Positions 26,036 to 38,157 of a DNA stretch of 64,000 nucleotides are shown piece by piece (positions within the stretch are counted from its first letter, which is position 1; each line of letters begins with the position of its first letter). The DNA comes from Solenopsis invicta (Eukaryota > Arthropoda > Insecta > Hymenoptera > Formicidae), in the NCBI RefSeq assembly GCF_016802725.1, contig NC_052677.1, forward strand, positions 12,015,306 to 12,079,305, written 5' to 3'. A model generated the notes under the pieces. It saw only the letters and a program-made list of their open reading frames with translations, made no database searches and had not been told where the DNA came from. The position numbers and the translations under genes were made by a program.

Positions 26036-27859
26036 TAGCGATAGCTTAGATCTTTGTTTCAAACACTGCGGAAGTTTGTAGGACATCCCAGAGTTATAAG
26101 TCATCAAAAAATTTCAAAGAATTTTGTTTAGCAGCCAATTGTACATAAGAAATAACTTATTAAACCTTAAGGCAAAAAAGTTGACTTTTTTTTGTTTTAA
26201 GGTTACACGGTGTTATTATTGACCGTTGCTGTGGACTGCCACGTTTTTCGCGCTCTGGCGGTTTCCAACGATCGAGAACCTTGATCGCGAGAATAACCGG
26301 TCGACATTGGTCGCGTGCTGTGTCGGAAGGAAAATGTTCGCGTCGCTCTTGCAATGACTTCTCGGAGTCTTCTCAGAGTCTTCTCTGCCGCCGCCGCATC
26401 GTCTACTACGCTCTAGATATTGGAGACGAGGCCGATAGCACTACCGCGATTTCCAGCGGCTAGAAAACGGATCGGCTTTGCATACAGATCGTCCGTTAAT
26501 GGCATGCTGCTTTCTACTTAAACGTGGGTGCGTGAGAGGGACGCTTGAAAAACCGTGAGCGAGTAAAAATCGCGCGTGTCCTCGGATTTCCGTAAACGCG
26601 ACGCTCCACGATCGCAATTTATCGTCGATCCTTATGATCGACTTCAGTCGCGATCTGACGTATACTGAGAAAAAAAAAAGTTGTTGATTAGACTAAATTT
26701 TTCAAATCGATGAAATTTGTTCGGCTCAACAATTTGTGTACTTAACTTACAATTAGATACACGAAACACTCGACGCTTCAGTTTAAGCGTTTATATATTT
26801 AACTTAAGTACATAAATACTTGAACTGAAGAAATTTAATCGAGTTGAAAATAAATTTTACTCGTTAGTTAACGTGATACACTTGAGAATTTTTATGTATA
26901 ACAAATTAAGGTATTTGATTTATGTAACATGCTTTTATATCCCTCACATCAATAGCCAGAAATCGAGAATCTTCAGATTTTCCGGTCTTGTACATACAAC
27001 ACATTTTAACGAGTTGTTGCTCTCGCATCGTAAAACATTTCCTTTCCCAAGCTGCACGAACGTGATTTCGAATTGAAAGGGTTAATCGCTTAGCGTGACA
27101 AGACGCGAACGGCGACCTAGATCACCATAATCGCGCTTAGATTTGCGTCAAAGAGTGATCTAACAGTATCCCGGGCTGTTGTTCTACGCCCGCTCTCGGA
27201 TCGGAGATTCACACGCAGCGGAGAGCAAGAGGAAGAGAACCGATCGTACTTTTTCCGCGTTCAAGATTCCCTAAGAAGATTATTTTCTTGTCGACGAGGC
27301 AAATTTGTAAAATTTAATTATTTATATTGGCAATTGTAAATTATAATTGCAAATTACAGATATGAATGCAAACGTGACAAGGCATGCGTGATGGATATTA
27401 AGAAACATTAAACTATCTAAACAAATGTTAATTAATAGATTAAGACGGATTGTAAACTTAACTAATCCAAGTGGTATGTATAAATCCTTAAAAGAAAAAT
27501 AATGATATCACAAAATTGTGTAATACAATTCAACCTAAGTGATACGTAATTAAAAAAAAAATGTATAAAATCTTTTAATTGCGCCAATTGCAAAGGAAAT
27601 ATATTGTTTTTTGAAATATATACAATTGTATTACTTTTCACAAATAAAATCAAAGTGGTGGTATCTTCGTATTTCTATTCAAGAGTCTTCCTATTTGAAA
27701 TAGATGTAACTTTAATTCTTAAAAAAAAAACTAATGCTATTACTTTTGAGAAATAAAATTTAAATGGTAGTATTTTTAATTTAAATAGAAATGGTGACAT
27801 CTTTAATTTTTTTGAAACAAAAAACCCAAATGATATTATTTTCCCTAATAGCACAAGAT

Positions 27860-27995
27860 ATCGTGTGAATATTCAAGAATATTCTAGATATTGTACGAAT
27901 TTTCGTACAATATTCTATTTAGATATTGTACAAATATTCGTACAATATCATGATATCGTATAATTGTATCGTGATATCACAATATTCGATATCAC
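27860..27995. repeat. AT-rich palindromic cluster
   Basis: Several short dyads around ATTGTACGAAT/ATTCGTACAAT and GATATCGTATAATTG...ATATCAC follow each other. This could be the hairpin core of a short inverted-repeat element or a cruciform-prone site; no target duplication was recognised. Confidence 0.5.
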
Positions 27996-28253
27996 GTGCT
28001 GTCAGAGTTGAATCAGTTAAAAAACATTAAATCAAACTACCTAAATGAATGTCAATTAATATGGGCTATAAATTTAATACCGAAATCCGCGCACTTAAAA
28101 ATCCTGAAACGTGTAACTAAATTACCGGATAGTTACACGCGTTAGCATACTGTATATTAAATACAAGATGTTAAATGTAATATGAAAACAGAGAGAGAGT
28201 GCACAAATGTAAAAACAAGAACGGAAGGAGAACGGGAACATAAACGTACGAAC

Positions 28254-28503
28254 CATTAGCCCGTAAATCCTCCAAGTGCGTCGGCTGGAACTGGGAGTGA
28301 TGCTGCAGCTGGAAGCCGTAGGCCGGAAGCCAGGGATTCGGTCCGTTCACCAGGTCCATGTCGGCGGCGGACTCGACGCAGTCCAGGGTCAAGGTCGCCG
28401 GGTCCTCCTCCTCCTCCTCTTCCGTGGCGGAGATGACCGCGGGGATGACGGCGACGCTCGTCGGCGTCAGCGTCGCCGTCGCGCTCGAATCGTTGCCGCT
28501 CAT
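28254..28503 (-). CDS. Large disordered protein gene, exon 1 (start codon)
   Basis: The frame opens with ATG at 28,501-28,503 and encodes residues 1-84. It begins with a Ser/Thr/Ala-rich stretch, then a six-Glu run, then a less simple part ending in NPWLPAYGFQLQHHSQFQPT and HLEDLRAN. The donor is ATG|GTTCGT at 28,253; a stronger-looking GTACGT a few bases downstream would break the phase, whereas this one joins exactly to the exon starting at 21,948. There is no signal peptide, so the product is intracellular. The promoter is not visible next to the ATG and the 5' UTR may be spliced from farther right. Confidence 0.7.
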
Positions 28504-31500
28504 CGGTACGCAACCTCCCTAATTTCAAATCGCAATAACTATTTTTTTCTTAACGTTTCGCGGAACTGTCGGGATTGTCCTTTTTACAAGACTGGCGCAG
28601 TCTCTTTCGTATTTCTTTAAGCGCATCACTATGATCATCATATCTTCCCCCTTTCACCGAAAGCAATCTTCCACCTTCGCCTCTTTTCATTTTCACGTTT
28701 TATCCACTTTTCCTTTTTTTTTTCTTTACAATTATCCATATTGTTCTCTAGCAAAAATATGATATAATTAAATATATTATACTACAAATACATTTAAGTG
28801 CAAACACTTTTACGTCTTCTTCCAATAAATTTCACTCGCGCTTTACTGTACCAAGTTCAGTTTTGAAATTCCAGCCCCGTGCGCTCGGAATGACAAAAAT
28901 GAAGCTAATTAACGTTAACGCACTAGCTGCTCGATAGTGTGTGTCTTCTCTCGTCGTACGCTCCCCAAATTCATCAGTAACTTTTCATCTAGGATTTTCT
29001 CAAGCATCACAGAACCTTGTTCAGATTCCTGCTCGGCATCATCTCCGTTTTAATAAAATTATATTCACAATCAGCAACAGAACTCTCGACACGATTCCTC
29101 GTCCCGTCGTCCGGGACGATCGGCACCGACGAACTGTGTGAACCCTTTTCCCGTCTCTATCTCATATCCCTCGCCTACGAATGTAGCACCGGAAGTCGTG
29201 TGTTGCTCCTTCCCGACCGGAGGTACGGCAAACTGACCGACCGACCGACCGCGTCAGATTCGGCATGATTTCGGCGTGATCCACAGACACGGACGTTGAA
29301 CCCTCTTCCCTTCGGCTTCACACGCACTGGGGACTACTGAAACGCAAACGAGACCCAACGATTGACTCAATCGGAACAGGTCCAGGTTATTTTTAAAATT
29401 TTCGCGAAATATCGCGGGAAAGGTGCAAAGGATTGTCGCCGCTTATTTCACAATTCTTGGAGAGATTTGAAGTAGCTAGATGGTGTCCTCGCAAACACAT
29501 TCCCGGAATCGCAGTTCCGAGATATTCTCGGATCTACGCGACCTCTCGGAGACTTCGCGATATCCTCTACCGTTCGAATTCCCTAGCCTTTGAACTTTCG
29601 AGAGATTTAAGATCTCAGGATCTTTGAGATCCGCGCGTTAAAGAACGCCAAGACCTCCGCGACGTCGAAGAATGTTGAGACCTCTACATCCTTGTCTTCC
29701 TTGAACCTTCGGGCTTCGCCCTCAAACTTTCTCCGGCCGGTATACTCTTCTCGGACGCGGGACGCAATCGCGGACGAGGAGGAATTCGCGATGGAATCCG
29801 TTCGCGATTCATCGGCCGGGAGGGATCGCGAATACTCCGAGCGAGTACTCGAGAGATGAAAGGGAGATACGCGCGGCGATAGGGGCACGCCTTAACGAGC
29901 CTGTGTACCCTGGGCGGGCGTTAAATATTGCCGCGAGCCGCGGATTTACATGACACGTCGGCGAACGAAGGGGAATCCCTCCGCGCAGGTGGGAGTCAAC
30001 GTTTGTGTGTAATTGGATAAAGATCGGCTCGGGTCGTCGCCCTTACCTTTCCCTACCCGTTGCCCTACCCCGTTCCTCGCGATTCCGCGGGCAGCAGAAA
30101 TTTTATTACCATCGTATTTCTTTCGGCAAGGCAGAAGGCCGATGCATAAGGCCGGTGCGCTCTCGATGATCTTCCTCCGATAAATCATTACAGAGGAATG
30201 CCGGGTAGAAAAGAACTCGAAAAATACGGGAAAGAGCCGAGATTATAAATCGCTAAAACTGAGAACTGAAAAAGAAAGTTTAATTTAATTTAAAGAAAAT
30301 TAACAATATTCTCTTGCAGCCGCACCGAAAAATGTTTCTTCTTCGAGTCTAAGAATGTCTGATTCAAAGAAATTTTCCGATTGTTCCTTTTATTAGAATT
30401 AAAGAAATAGTTTGGCTGTGCAAAACGAATCATTTTTTTAATAAAAGAAATATATTTTTAAAACCAAGACAACTAAATTATTTCTTATATTTTTGTCAGT
30501 AGTTTCTTTGAACAAAAAAAAATATTTGTTTCAATTGAACAAATAATTTATTTACTTTAAAGAAGGCTAATAACGTAATTTCTTGAAATCATATAAATTT
30601 TTATTTTTCTCAAAGATACTTTTGCTTTAATTTGAAAAAAAATCCAAGTTAACGAAACGATTTCATCAATTTAAACATAACTTTTCTCCGAATGTTTAAC
30701 ACTGATTCTGCACTGAGAGAAATCTCTGGTATTATCTCACAAAAATATTTCTCTCAGTGTGACCCATTCTTCGAACGTCGGACGATAATTTTCCGTGATA
30801 AATTTTGCACCAATATATCTACAAGTATCAGACAGAAAATTACTCATGTACTATCGCAGGGAATCGCTATTTGATACACGTGCGCCTATATAGATGCAAC
30901 GATCATCGAGAGCGTGGTTAACAGTGCAAAGAAAATTCCTGGTCTACTATGATGTCTTCGCTTCCTCCATCCAGGCGAGAAGCGCAACGAGCCGCGAGAA
31001 AGAGCGCGATCGCCGGAGTGCACTCCCGATCGAGATAATCGCTATCGCCGTTCGCACGGAACGCTCCGGTAACGTCCTTGGCGAATTATTTTCTAAAGTG
31101 TGGAAAGTACGGCGATCGCAAAGGAGAACCGGAAACCATTCGCGTACATCGATAAAGGAGCAAAGGACGCATATGACTCATTTATATTAATAATTCTAGA
31201 ATACTACGTCATTCCGTTTTTTTTTCACGCATACTTCCAGCGCAGTTTCTTTTCGCGAAGTTCATGTTTTTATTTCTTCCTTTTTATTTACTACTGATAA
31301 AGGATCTTTTGGCTATACGATGTCAGCTGAAAGTTATCGATTTATAAAAACTGCTTTGAAGATTTATTCTTCTTTCCTTCCCAATCAAACATGATGAAAA
31401 ATTTTAGTCGTGAATATCGAAATTTTGGCTCTGAAATCAAAGAACAAAACAACGAGTAATTTGACTTATAATGGCTTAAGCAACGTAAAACGGTTCATTA

Positions 31501-31929
31501 CAGTTTTAATTAAATAATTTTTGAACTGAAGTAATTGGATTTAAATGTATTTTTGTATGAATATTTATTAAAGTTTTATTAGCATATGTAAACAATTTAA
31601 TTAAATGCTGCTTTCTTAAATTTGCAAGTAAATATAAAACACGATTTTACATAACAATCGAGAGCAAACAAAAAATTTAAATAAACTTTTAATGCAACAC
31701 TGATTATGAGAAAAAAAACATGTTTGGTACTTGTGACTATATAATTGCATGGTGAAATAATTAATTGGTTTAGAGCTCCATATTCCTGCAGTTATTATTG
31801 CTATAATGTAATAATAATAACCTGTTTATAGTTCGGCTGTCATAAAATTTTGCTATAAATTATAATAATTTTAAATATTATACAGTAAAATAGCAATATA
31901 TGATATAATAAAAATACACATTTCATATA

Positions 31930-32070
31930 CCTTAGAAAAAAGAACTGATAGTGTTTTAATATACCGATTACTGCAACAGTAACTAATGATTATTATTCGA
32001 CAGATGAAATATCATCAGTTACTGATACAGTAATCAGTTTATTGAAACACTTTATCAGTTCTTTTCAAGG
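31930..32070. mobile_element. Short inverted-repeat element (MITE-like), 141 bp
   Basis: The left end CCTTAGAAAAAAGAACTGAT and the right end on the minus strand CCTTGAAAAGAACTGATAAA match over about 28 bp. The interior holds further dyads around CAGTAACTGAT. I could not identify a convincing target duplication, so the superfamily is open. Confidence 0.55.
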
Positions 32071-33046
32071 GCAATATAAGTGCAATCACAATGATAGTGA
32101 ACAAAACAATTTCGTAGAATTCGTTTACTATTTATGTACTGGTATTAACTAATAGCTACAATTTGCATAATTAAAATAGCTATAAATATTTAATTGGCAC
32201 TAAAAATTACTATAAAGTTAAATTATGGTAACTGCCATCATTTTTTCTCTCTCAGTGAATAAGAGAGAGAATTTTGCTCAAACTTTACACAGATACTTAA
32301 ACAAAGTTATAAAATAATTAATAAAATTCTTACATTTTTTGTAATGTTTTGAAATGTGACACATGCATCCTTAACGAGGGGGGGGGGGGAGACAGGGAGC
32401 TGAGTTTTAATCTTTTTTCACATCGCGATCGCTGTAATCAGTGCGCGTTATCGGAGCTCAGAAGATGCGGCGGAGCATCAATATCGATCGGGTATCGATC
32501 GCTCGAGAACGAGACCGTTCGCCGTGGCGATAAAGCGCGTCGCAAAAAAAAAAAAAAAATCGCGAGACAGTCGCGACTCCGCAAACTGCATCGCGCTCCC
32601 TCTTTCTCCGTCTGCCTATCTCTCTCTGTCGCACCTTACGCATCACCGTGTATTTACGGCACGCGTCTGGCTACACCCGGACACTTTCACTTTACGTAAC
32701 TTTATTCACGGCGACTAAGGGCGACGAACTTTGACTGCCTCGCGCCGAAATCCTTTCTCGAACGTCCGTGAAAATCCCATCAACGTACAACGAAAGCTAG
32801 AGTTCGCGTCTCTTTAAAAACTGCGCAAAGGTGCGCGATGGCTTTCTCGACGGGGATTTTACGAACGCGTAAATCCGACGAGAGGCTCGAGAGAAAAGAA
32901 GCTTTTAAGAAATAAGATATTTCGAGAATCGTTAGCCCCCGTGTTTAGAGGACACGAGCGTTCGAGGTCACGAAGACTCCAAAAATTCACAGGCTCGCAA
33001 AACATTCATCGGGAGTCCGAAACGACTTCGACGGAAACAAGATGCG

Positions 33047-33064
<18 letters not shown>

Positions 33065-33107
<43 letters not shown>
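33065..33107. repeat. (GA)n microsatellite
   Basis: About 21 uninterrupted GA dinucleotides inside a longer GA-rich stretch running to about 33,280. Confidence 0.9.
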
Positions 33108-33110
<3 letters not shown>

Positions 33111-33289
33111 CTGTCTAACGAGGAAGATCGCGCTGGATAGAGAAAGAGAGATAGGACGCGTAAACAGACACAATTGTACATACAGAGTGTGTGAGGGAGA
33201 GAGAAAGAGAAAGAACGATGTTCATGGCGCGCGCGAGAGAAAGAAAGAGACAGAGATAAAGAGAAAAAAAAAGAGACGGACGACGCTAG

Positions 33290-34170
33290 ACGAGGATGCA
33301 GAGAGGGCATGCACCGCGCACTCCGGAGTTCTCTCTCCGAGTGCGGCGGCGCGGCGGATATCTACCTGTCAGCGTGCATTCCACGATCCCACGATCCGCG
33401 TGCTGTCGGCTACTCGGCGCGCACGTTTCCGCTCTCCGACACCACGCGCACTCGCGTCCCGTTGCACACTCGTCGTTTACACACCGCTCGGCTCGCGATC
33501 ACCTCGCGGGTGCACGACGACACGTACACTCGCGCACGCAACTTCACACTCGCCGACGCCGTCCTCCTTCGTCGAGCGTCGATCCACGTCGCGCGAGCCG
33601 GTGACGTGCCGGACGACGCGCGAATATGGCGCGCGCATTCACCGCGCGTCGATCCGCAAGCTCTTCTCGATCGCACGCGCTCGGAAAGAGATGCGAAGCG
33701 CCGAGAGACGTGGAACGTGGCCGCCGGAGAACTCGCCGAGCGAACCACCTCGAAGGATCGCTCTCGGCCGCGCGCGCGCGCGCTTCCTCTCTTCCTCGTC
33801 GTACCACCTCGACCGTCCCCGGTGCCGCTTCGTCTCGCTTACCGGTTTTTGTTTTTGTTTCGCGACGCGAAACGACGGCGAGCGCGTACGCGCGCACGGC
33901 ACTCCAGACCGTACCGGAACGGGACACGACTACTCGGCTTTAAGCACCGCGGGGTAAATACTACGACAACGAAACGGAGCCCCGCTCTCGCTCGCCCGCG
34001 GTGCGCGGCGGCCGCACCGGCCAATCCCCACCCGTGCCGCGCCACCACGTGATAGGTGCCGCAACCAATCGCGCGTCGTGGTGCCACTCAATGGCGTCGT
34101 TCGTGGCGCCGCCTGGCGGCTAGATCGCGGTCGGGTGAACGCGGCGGCATCGATCGATTGGTCGTTCGTT
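33290..34170. promoter_or_regulatory. CpG-rich block, candidate promoter or 5' UTR
   Basis: About 0.9 kb is strikingly GC- and CpG-rich compared with its AT-rich surroundings, with many CGCG and GCGC motifs. In insects, strongly CpG-rich islands often mark promoters of widely expressed genes. It lies 5 kb upstream of the first coding exon of the large minus-strand gene and could hold its first, non-coding exon. There is no direct evidence for a start site. Confidence 0.3.
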
Positions 34171-34367
34171 CGATCGCGCCTGAATATGAACTTCTTTTCG
34201 AGCTCTCGATACAGATACGTATGTATATACGTAATTACATTCTTTCTTGAGAATATTATAACTTGAAATTTTCGAGAATATTTACGTAAAATAATACGTT
34301 TTACAGCTGAACCAATATACGCTCTCCGTCACGGGCGACGGAGACACTTGACGAATTATATTAATTA

Positions 34368-34860
34368 CAAATAACGTTGGACAGAATAATAATAGTTAAT
34401 AACTTTTGACTTAAATTAGTTTATTTTAAATAAATTAATTTTAAACTCTAATCAGTTACTTTTAGAACACATTAATTTATTAAATATTTTTGTAAGTTAA
34501 AAATTCTTGTAAAAGAAAAAATCATAAAGGAAAAAATACACTTCACAATGTAAGAATCAACATTTCTTTGTCATTTCATATAAACTTAATTACAAATAAA
34601 TTATTAAATTTGTTTCATGATCCATATTATGAATTATGCAATTGTTTTGAATAACCTAAGTTTAAAACGTATTTTTACAAATTTCTAATTTAATATAAAC
34701 AATGCTTTTCAAAATTAACTTTTAATTTAACTTTGTTAATTTAATCTTAACGTAATTTTCAAGTAGTTAGCTTTTGTTTATGTAATTTTTAACGTAACTA
34801 AATTAATTTTTTATTATTATTATCCATTATTAATCAATTTCTTTTTAATTATTTAAAAAT
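34368..34860 (+). mobile_element. Diverged copy of the hAT-like family
   Basis: Begins near TTGGACAGAATAATAATAGT, similar to the end of the copy at 14,070, and shares the interior block TTTAATCTTAACGTAA and TTTTTAACGTAACTAAATTA. The ends are decayed and no target duplication is visible. It has the same orientation as the 14,070 copy. Confidence 0.55.
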
Positions 34861-36059
34861 CTAAAAAGTCTACTTTAAAATAATTTTTCTAAATTACATA
34901 AAATTGAAAATAAGCGTTTTCGTTTTTATTTTAAAATGTTTATGTCATAACTTGGTGAATCATTATCAAATAAAAATTAACGCAAAAATTTTACAAAAAG
35001 ATACAAAGCTCAAATTTATGTATTGCAAAGAGGTGCCAAATAATTTAGCGCCGTCCCTGCTCTCAGTACTTAAAGTAAAATAGATACAGATTTGAAATTT
35101 TGCGAAAACGAGAAAGAAAATTCGAATGTGGTCCAATGCGGCAATAAAAAAAATAAAAAAAAAATAAAAAATCTGTTACCTTTGTACGCGAGGATCCGCA
35201 AGCACATCCTAATGCGAACGATTTCAAACAAACGCACAACACGCACACGCGACTGGAATTACTAACGAGCCGCTTTCATGTCGCGCGAAGCGTATCACTC
35301 CTAATGAGATTCAATGGCGCATTGGTATCCCACCGCCGGTCGTCGCGGAATGAATCACCCACTCGTTACATCATTATTTACTTAACTCCTTAAACCGCAC
35401 ACATTCCCGGCGAAATTAATTTCGGAGATAATATTTATTTTCGAGATAATCAGCGTCTCTCGGTGTTGTGTCGCACGCTTTCTAGAGTGGGGCAGATGAA
35501 GAGGGAGAGAAGGTAGCGTCGATTGCAATCAATCGATCGTTCGCTACGCGATACCCCGCGTCGACTCAAAACGTAGAGCGTAGAGAGAACTTGATTCCGC
35601 GAGTTCCGATCCTTGATATTCGGTGTTGGTGATCCGGCTCGGAGGGGAGAAAAAAAAACGACCGATTCCAGACCCGTTACGCACTCGTGTCGTTCACCCG
35701 AGCCGAATTTCGGGGCCATCGTCATCGAAGCTGTCGGTCATCGAACACTCTTGACACTTTCGTTCTTTATTCTGCCTCACTTTAATCCGAGAATACCCAC
35801 ACGGAACGACAGATACGAATAATGTTAAAATGAACCGTGATTGATCAAAAAATGACTTTTAATAATCATGTTGGTGCTACGATGATTTTTTTGTTCCGCT
35901 TGGGCAGTCACCTGGATTGATTTTTATACGCCACAGCAGAGAAAAAATAAAGCTTGAGCGAGAGATAAAATCCTGTTTTTCTTTCCCTTTATATCTCTTT
36001 TTAGAATTTGATATTGAGTACATTATTATTATTATTATTAAATTATATGGAAAAAACAA

Positions 36060-36470
36060 TTTTATTGTAGTATTTAAAAATTGAAAAAAATGTTGGAAAA
36101 CATAAATTTTTAATTTTATGTAAAAAAAGCTAAATGTAGATTAGAAAATAATTTTATATTTTTATTTAAAATTTTTGCGTTAATTGTTATCTGACAACGA
36201 TTCATTAAGTTTCAAAAGAAAATATAAATGGAAAACCTTAACTTTCAATTTTACATGAAAAGCTAGATACAGATCAGAAAATAATTTTCATGTTGGACTA
36301 TGACAAATAATAATTATGTTAAACGTTCAAGCATGATAATACTGCTGCAAAAAGTTGTAATCTTTTAGTAATTAGCTTAAACATTAAATATAAATTTTTT
36401 AATGGTTCAAGACAATTATTTTCAAATCTGTATTTCAGCAAAATTGTCCTTTCTGTATATGTACATAATA
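36060..36470. repeat. Dispersed AT-rich repeat with internal duplication
   Basis: Two related sub-blocks follow each other (each with a TGGAAAAC or GGAAAACC motif, a TTAATTTTA-type block and AGATTAGAAAATAA / AGATCAGAAAATAA). The right half matches 21,230-21,520. A block at about 34,900-35,000 is an inverted match to 36,160-36,265. There is no coding capacity. Confidence 0.5.
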
Positions 36471-36691
36471 TAATCCTCAAATACTAACAAGTTCTTACAA
36501 TTAATAATATACAATAATAACAACTTTTAATTGGGTTATAAAAATTCCAGGTGATGGTTTACGCGCGATAATAAAACTAGGCGATTATTCCTGGGTTAAA
36601 CGAGCATCTAATGTAATGTGTAACGCAACAAATGATATTCTGCGAATAATTCAAACAAAATGAGAGACTCATGGAAATTCATAGAAATTTA

Positions 36692-37775
36692 TTACGGCAG
36701 TGCGCATTGCACGCAATTGGTCTCATTCACTGGAGAACACATTGTTCTTTCTCCGTAACGCAAAATTCTTAGGCAAGTATGAAAATCAGCAGACTCGTAC
36801 CGAAGACTTTCGCGGATAACGTCACTCGACACTCCTCGTCCTGAGAGGCGATATTTCTCACTTCGGTCTCTGTAAGATATTTTTTTACAATGACGCGTAG
36901 CCAGCAGAACGATTTGGTTGAAGTCCGTCGATGTAAAATGAAGATAACGCTCTAGAATTAAACGGCGCAACAAGCTTCGCGTGATTTCAATTCCCGCGAT
37001 TATTACATGAAATCTTGATGTCTGTCATTTGTAGAGAAAATAAAAAAAAAGGAGAGAGAAGAGAAGCTCTTCTCGTCCTCGATGCGCGTTCTCACCGTAT
37101 TCGTAATATTGCGACGGTTCTGTAGGCTCGTCCTCGCACTCCTCAGTGACTGATCTGATCCTCACGACTTCTTGTCTCTCATGTTCACCGGTCTCACTCC
37201 CAAGTGGCACGTAACCAGATCTCGCTACACGATTCCTGGCGGCGGCGACCGCGACCTAGAAAACGCGGCAAGAGTTTCGTCCTTCAATACTAACCATATT
37301 CGTAGACCTCGCTGGGTTCCTCGTTCACCGTTTCTTCCTCGTCTTGTTCCGCGGTCTCTTCGTCATTTTCATCCAGGTCGTCGAGCTTGTCCTCCTCCTC
37401 GCCTTGATTTTCCTCTTCCTCTTCTTCTTCCTCCTCTTCCTCGTTTTCTTCTTCGTTATTCTTCACATCTGACGAACGATAAGGTCTGTCCTCGTCGAGC
37501 TTATTTTGAGGCTGACGGTGTTTTCGTGCGATGTTGTAGTCGTGGCTGCGGTATACCTGCTTGGCTCTGCGCGGATGTTCGAGAAGACGGCGTTGCGGTG
37601 GTTGCATGAAACCTCCGTAAAAAATGAGCTTCGTATATATAGTGCGTCCATGGATGCTTTTGTAATTGATTAAAGCCGATGCTGGCGATCGCGGAGAGTC
37701 ACAATTGAAACCGTCGCCGACAGTGCGAATGCCCGATAAAACTAAAAATGTTGATAAAAGGGTAAACATAAACAT
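36692..37775 (-). CDS. Secreted acidic protein, 261 aa, three exons, unrecognised family
   Basis: Exons are 37,295-37,775, about 37,096-37,224 and 36,692-36,867, giving 786 bp with every junction in phase 1. Donors are ATATG|GTTAGT and TACG|GTGAGA; the last acceptor is TTACAGAG. The exon-2 acceptor (GTGTAG) is the least certain part. I chose the ATG at 37,775 because it places a signal peptide (MFMFTLLSTFLVLSG) at the start; an ATG farther up would bury it. After the signal come a Cys (FNCDSP), a basic region with RR and RK pairs that could be convertase sites, a nearly pure Glu/Asp tract, two tyrosine motifs (VYEY, YYEY) that each sit at an exon end, and a C-terminal part with four Cys (HTC, MCSP, NCVQC) and a possible N-glycosylation site NET. 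AATAAA overlaps the stop codon. It could be an extracellular matrix or prohormone-like protein, but I cannot assign a family. Confidence 0.6.
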
Positions 37776-38157
37776 AGCCTGAGTCTTGTCATAATCATTG
37801 GCAACGTGATTGAATCGTAACGCGATTAGATTAATCGCACGCAATCGAATATAATCGCAAATACTACTTACTCGAAATAGCTGGCTTTATCTCTAACATG
37901 AATAAAAATACGTGATCTGTTATTGATGTATAATTAAAAATATTTTATTGCTTCCGTAATAATACTATATCTTATAAAATATATCTTTTTTGTAATTATT
38001 TGACGTACAACTTATACGATTCTTATACGATGTAACAAAAATAATATCTTTCTCGCTCTAAAATATGAATATGTACGTGATATGTACATTCGATGAATTT
38101 AACACACATGTGCAGTCATCGATTTTTGTTATTCATAACTCTTGAATCTAAGCAGGG

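Larger units (their letters stand above)
21949..28253 (-). other. Intron of the large gene (6.3 kb)
   Basis: Carries two palindromic MITEs (24,585-24,744 and 25,846-26,035) and an AT-rich palindromic cluster at about 27,860-27,995. No other coding exon was found that fits the phase-1 junction. Confidence 0.6.
28504..36691. other. 8.2-kb non-coding stretch
   Basis: No exon could be supported on either strand. It contains a short dyad (CACTGAGAGAAAT...ATTTCTCTCAGTG, 30,713-30,762), a MITE-like element at 31,930-32,070, a (GA)n tract, a CpG-rich block at 33,290-34,170, a hAT-family copy at about 34,368-34,860, and a dispersed repeat near 34,900-35,000 and 36,060-36,470. Long open frames at 32.9-34.1 kb are arginine- and serine-rich on several frames at once, as expected for GC-rich non-coding DNA. 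Confidence 0.55.

Noticed and set aside
32941..34052. Long plus-strand frames (338 and 247 codons)
   Set aside because: Several overlapping frames on both strands are open at once, all Arg/Ser-rich, starting in a GA microsatellite. This is what CpG-rich non-coding DNA gives.
35450..35725. 91-codon minus-strand frame
   Set aside because: Looks random, with no signal or splice context next to the secreted-protein gene.
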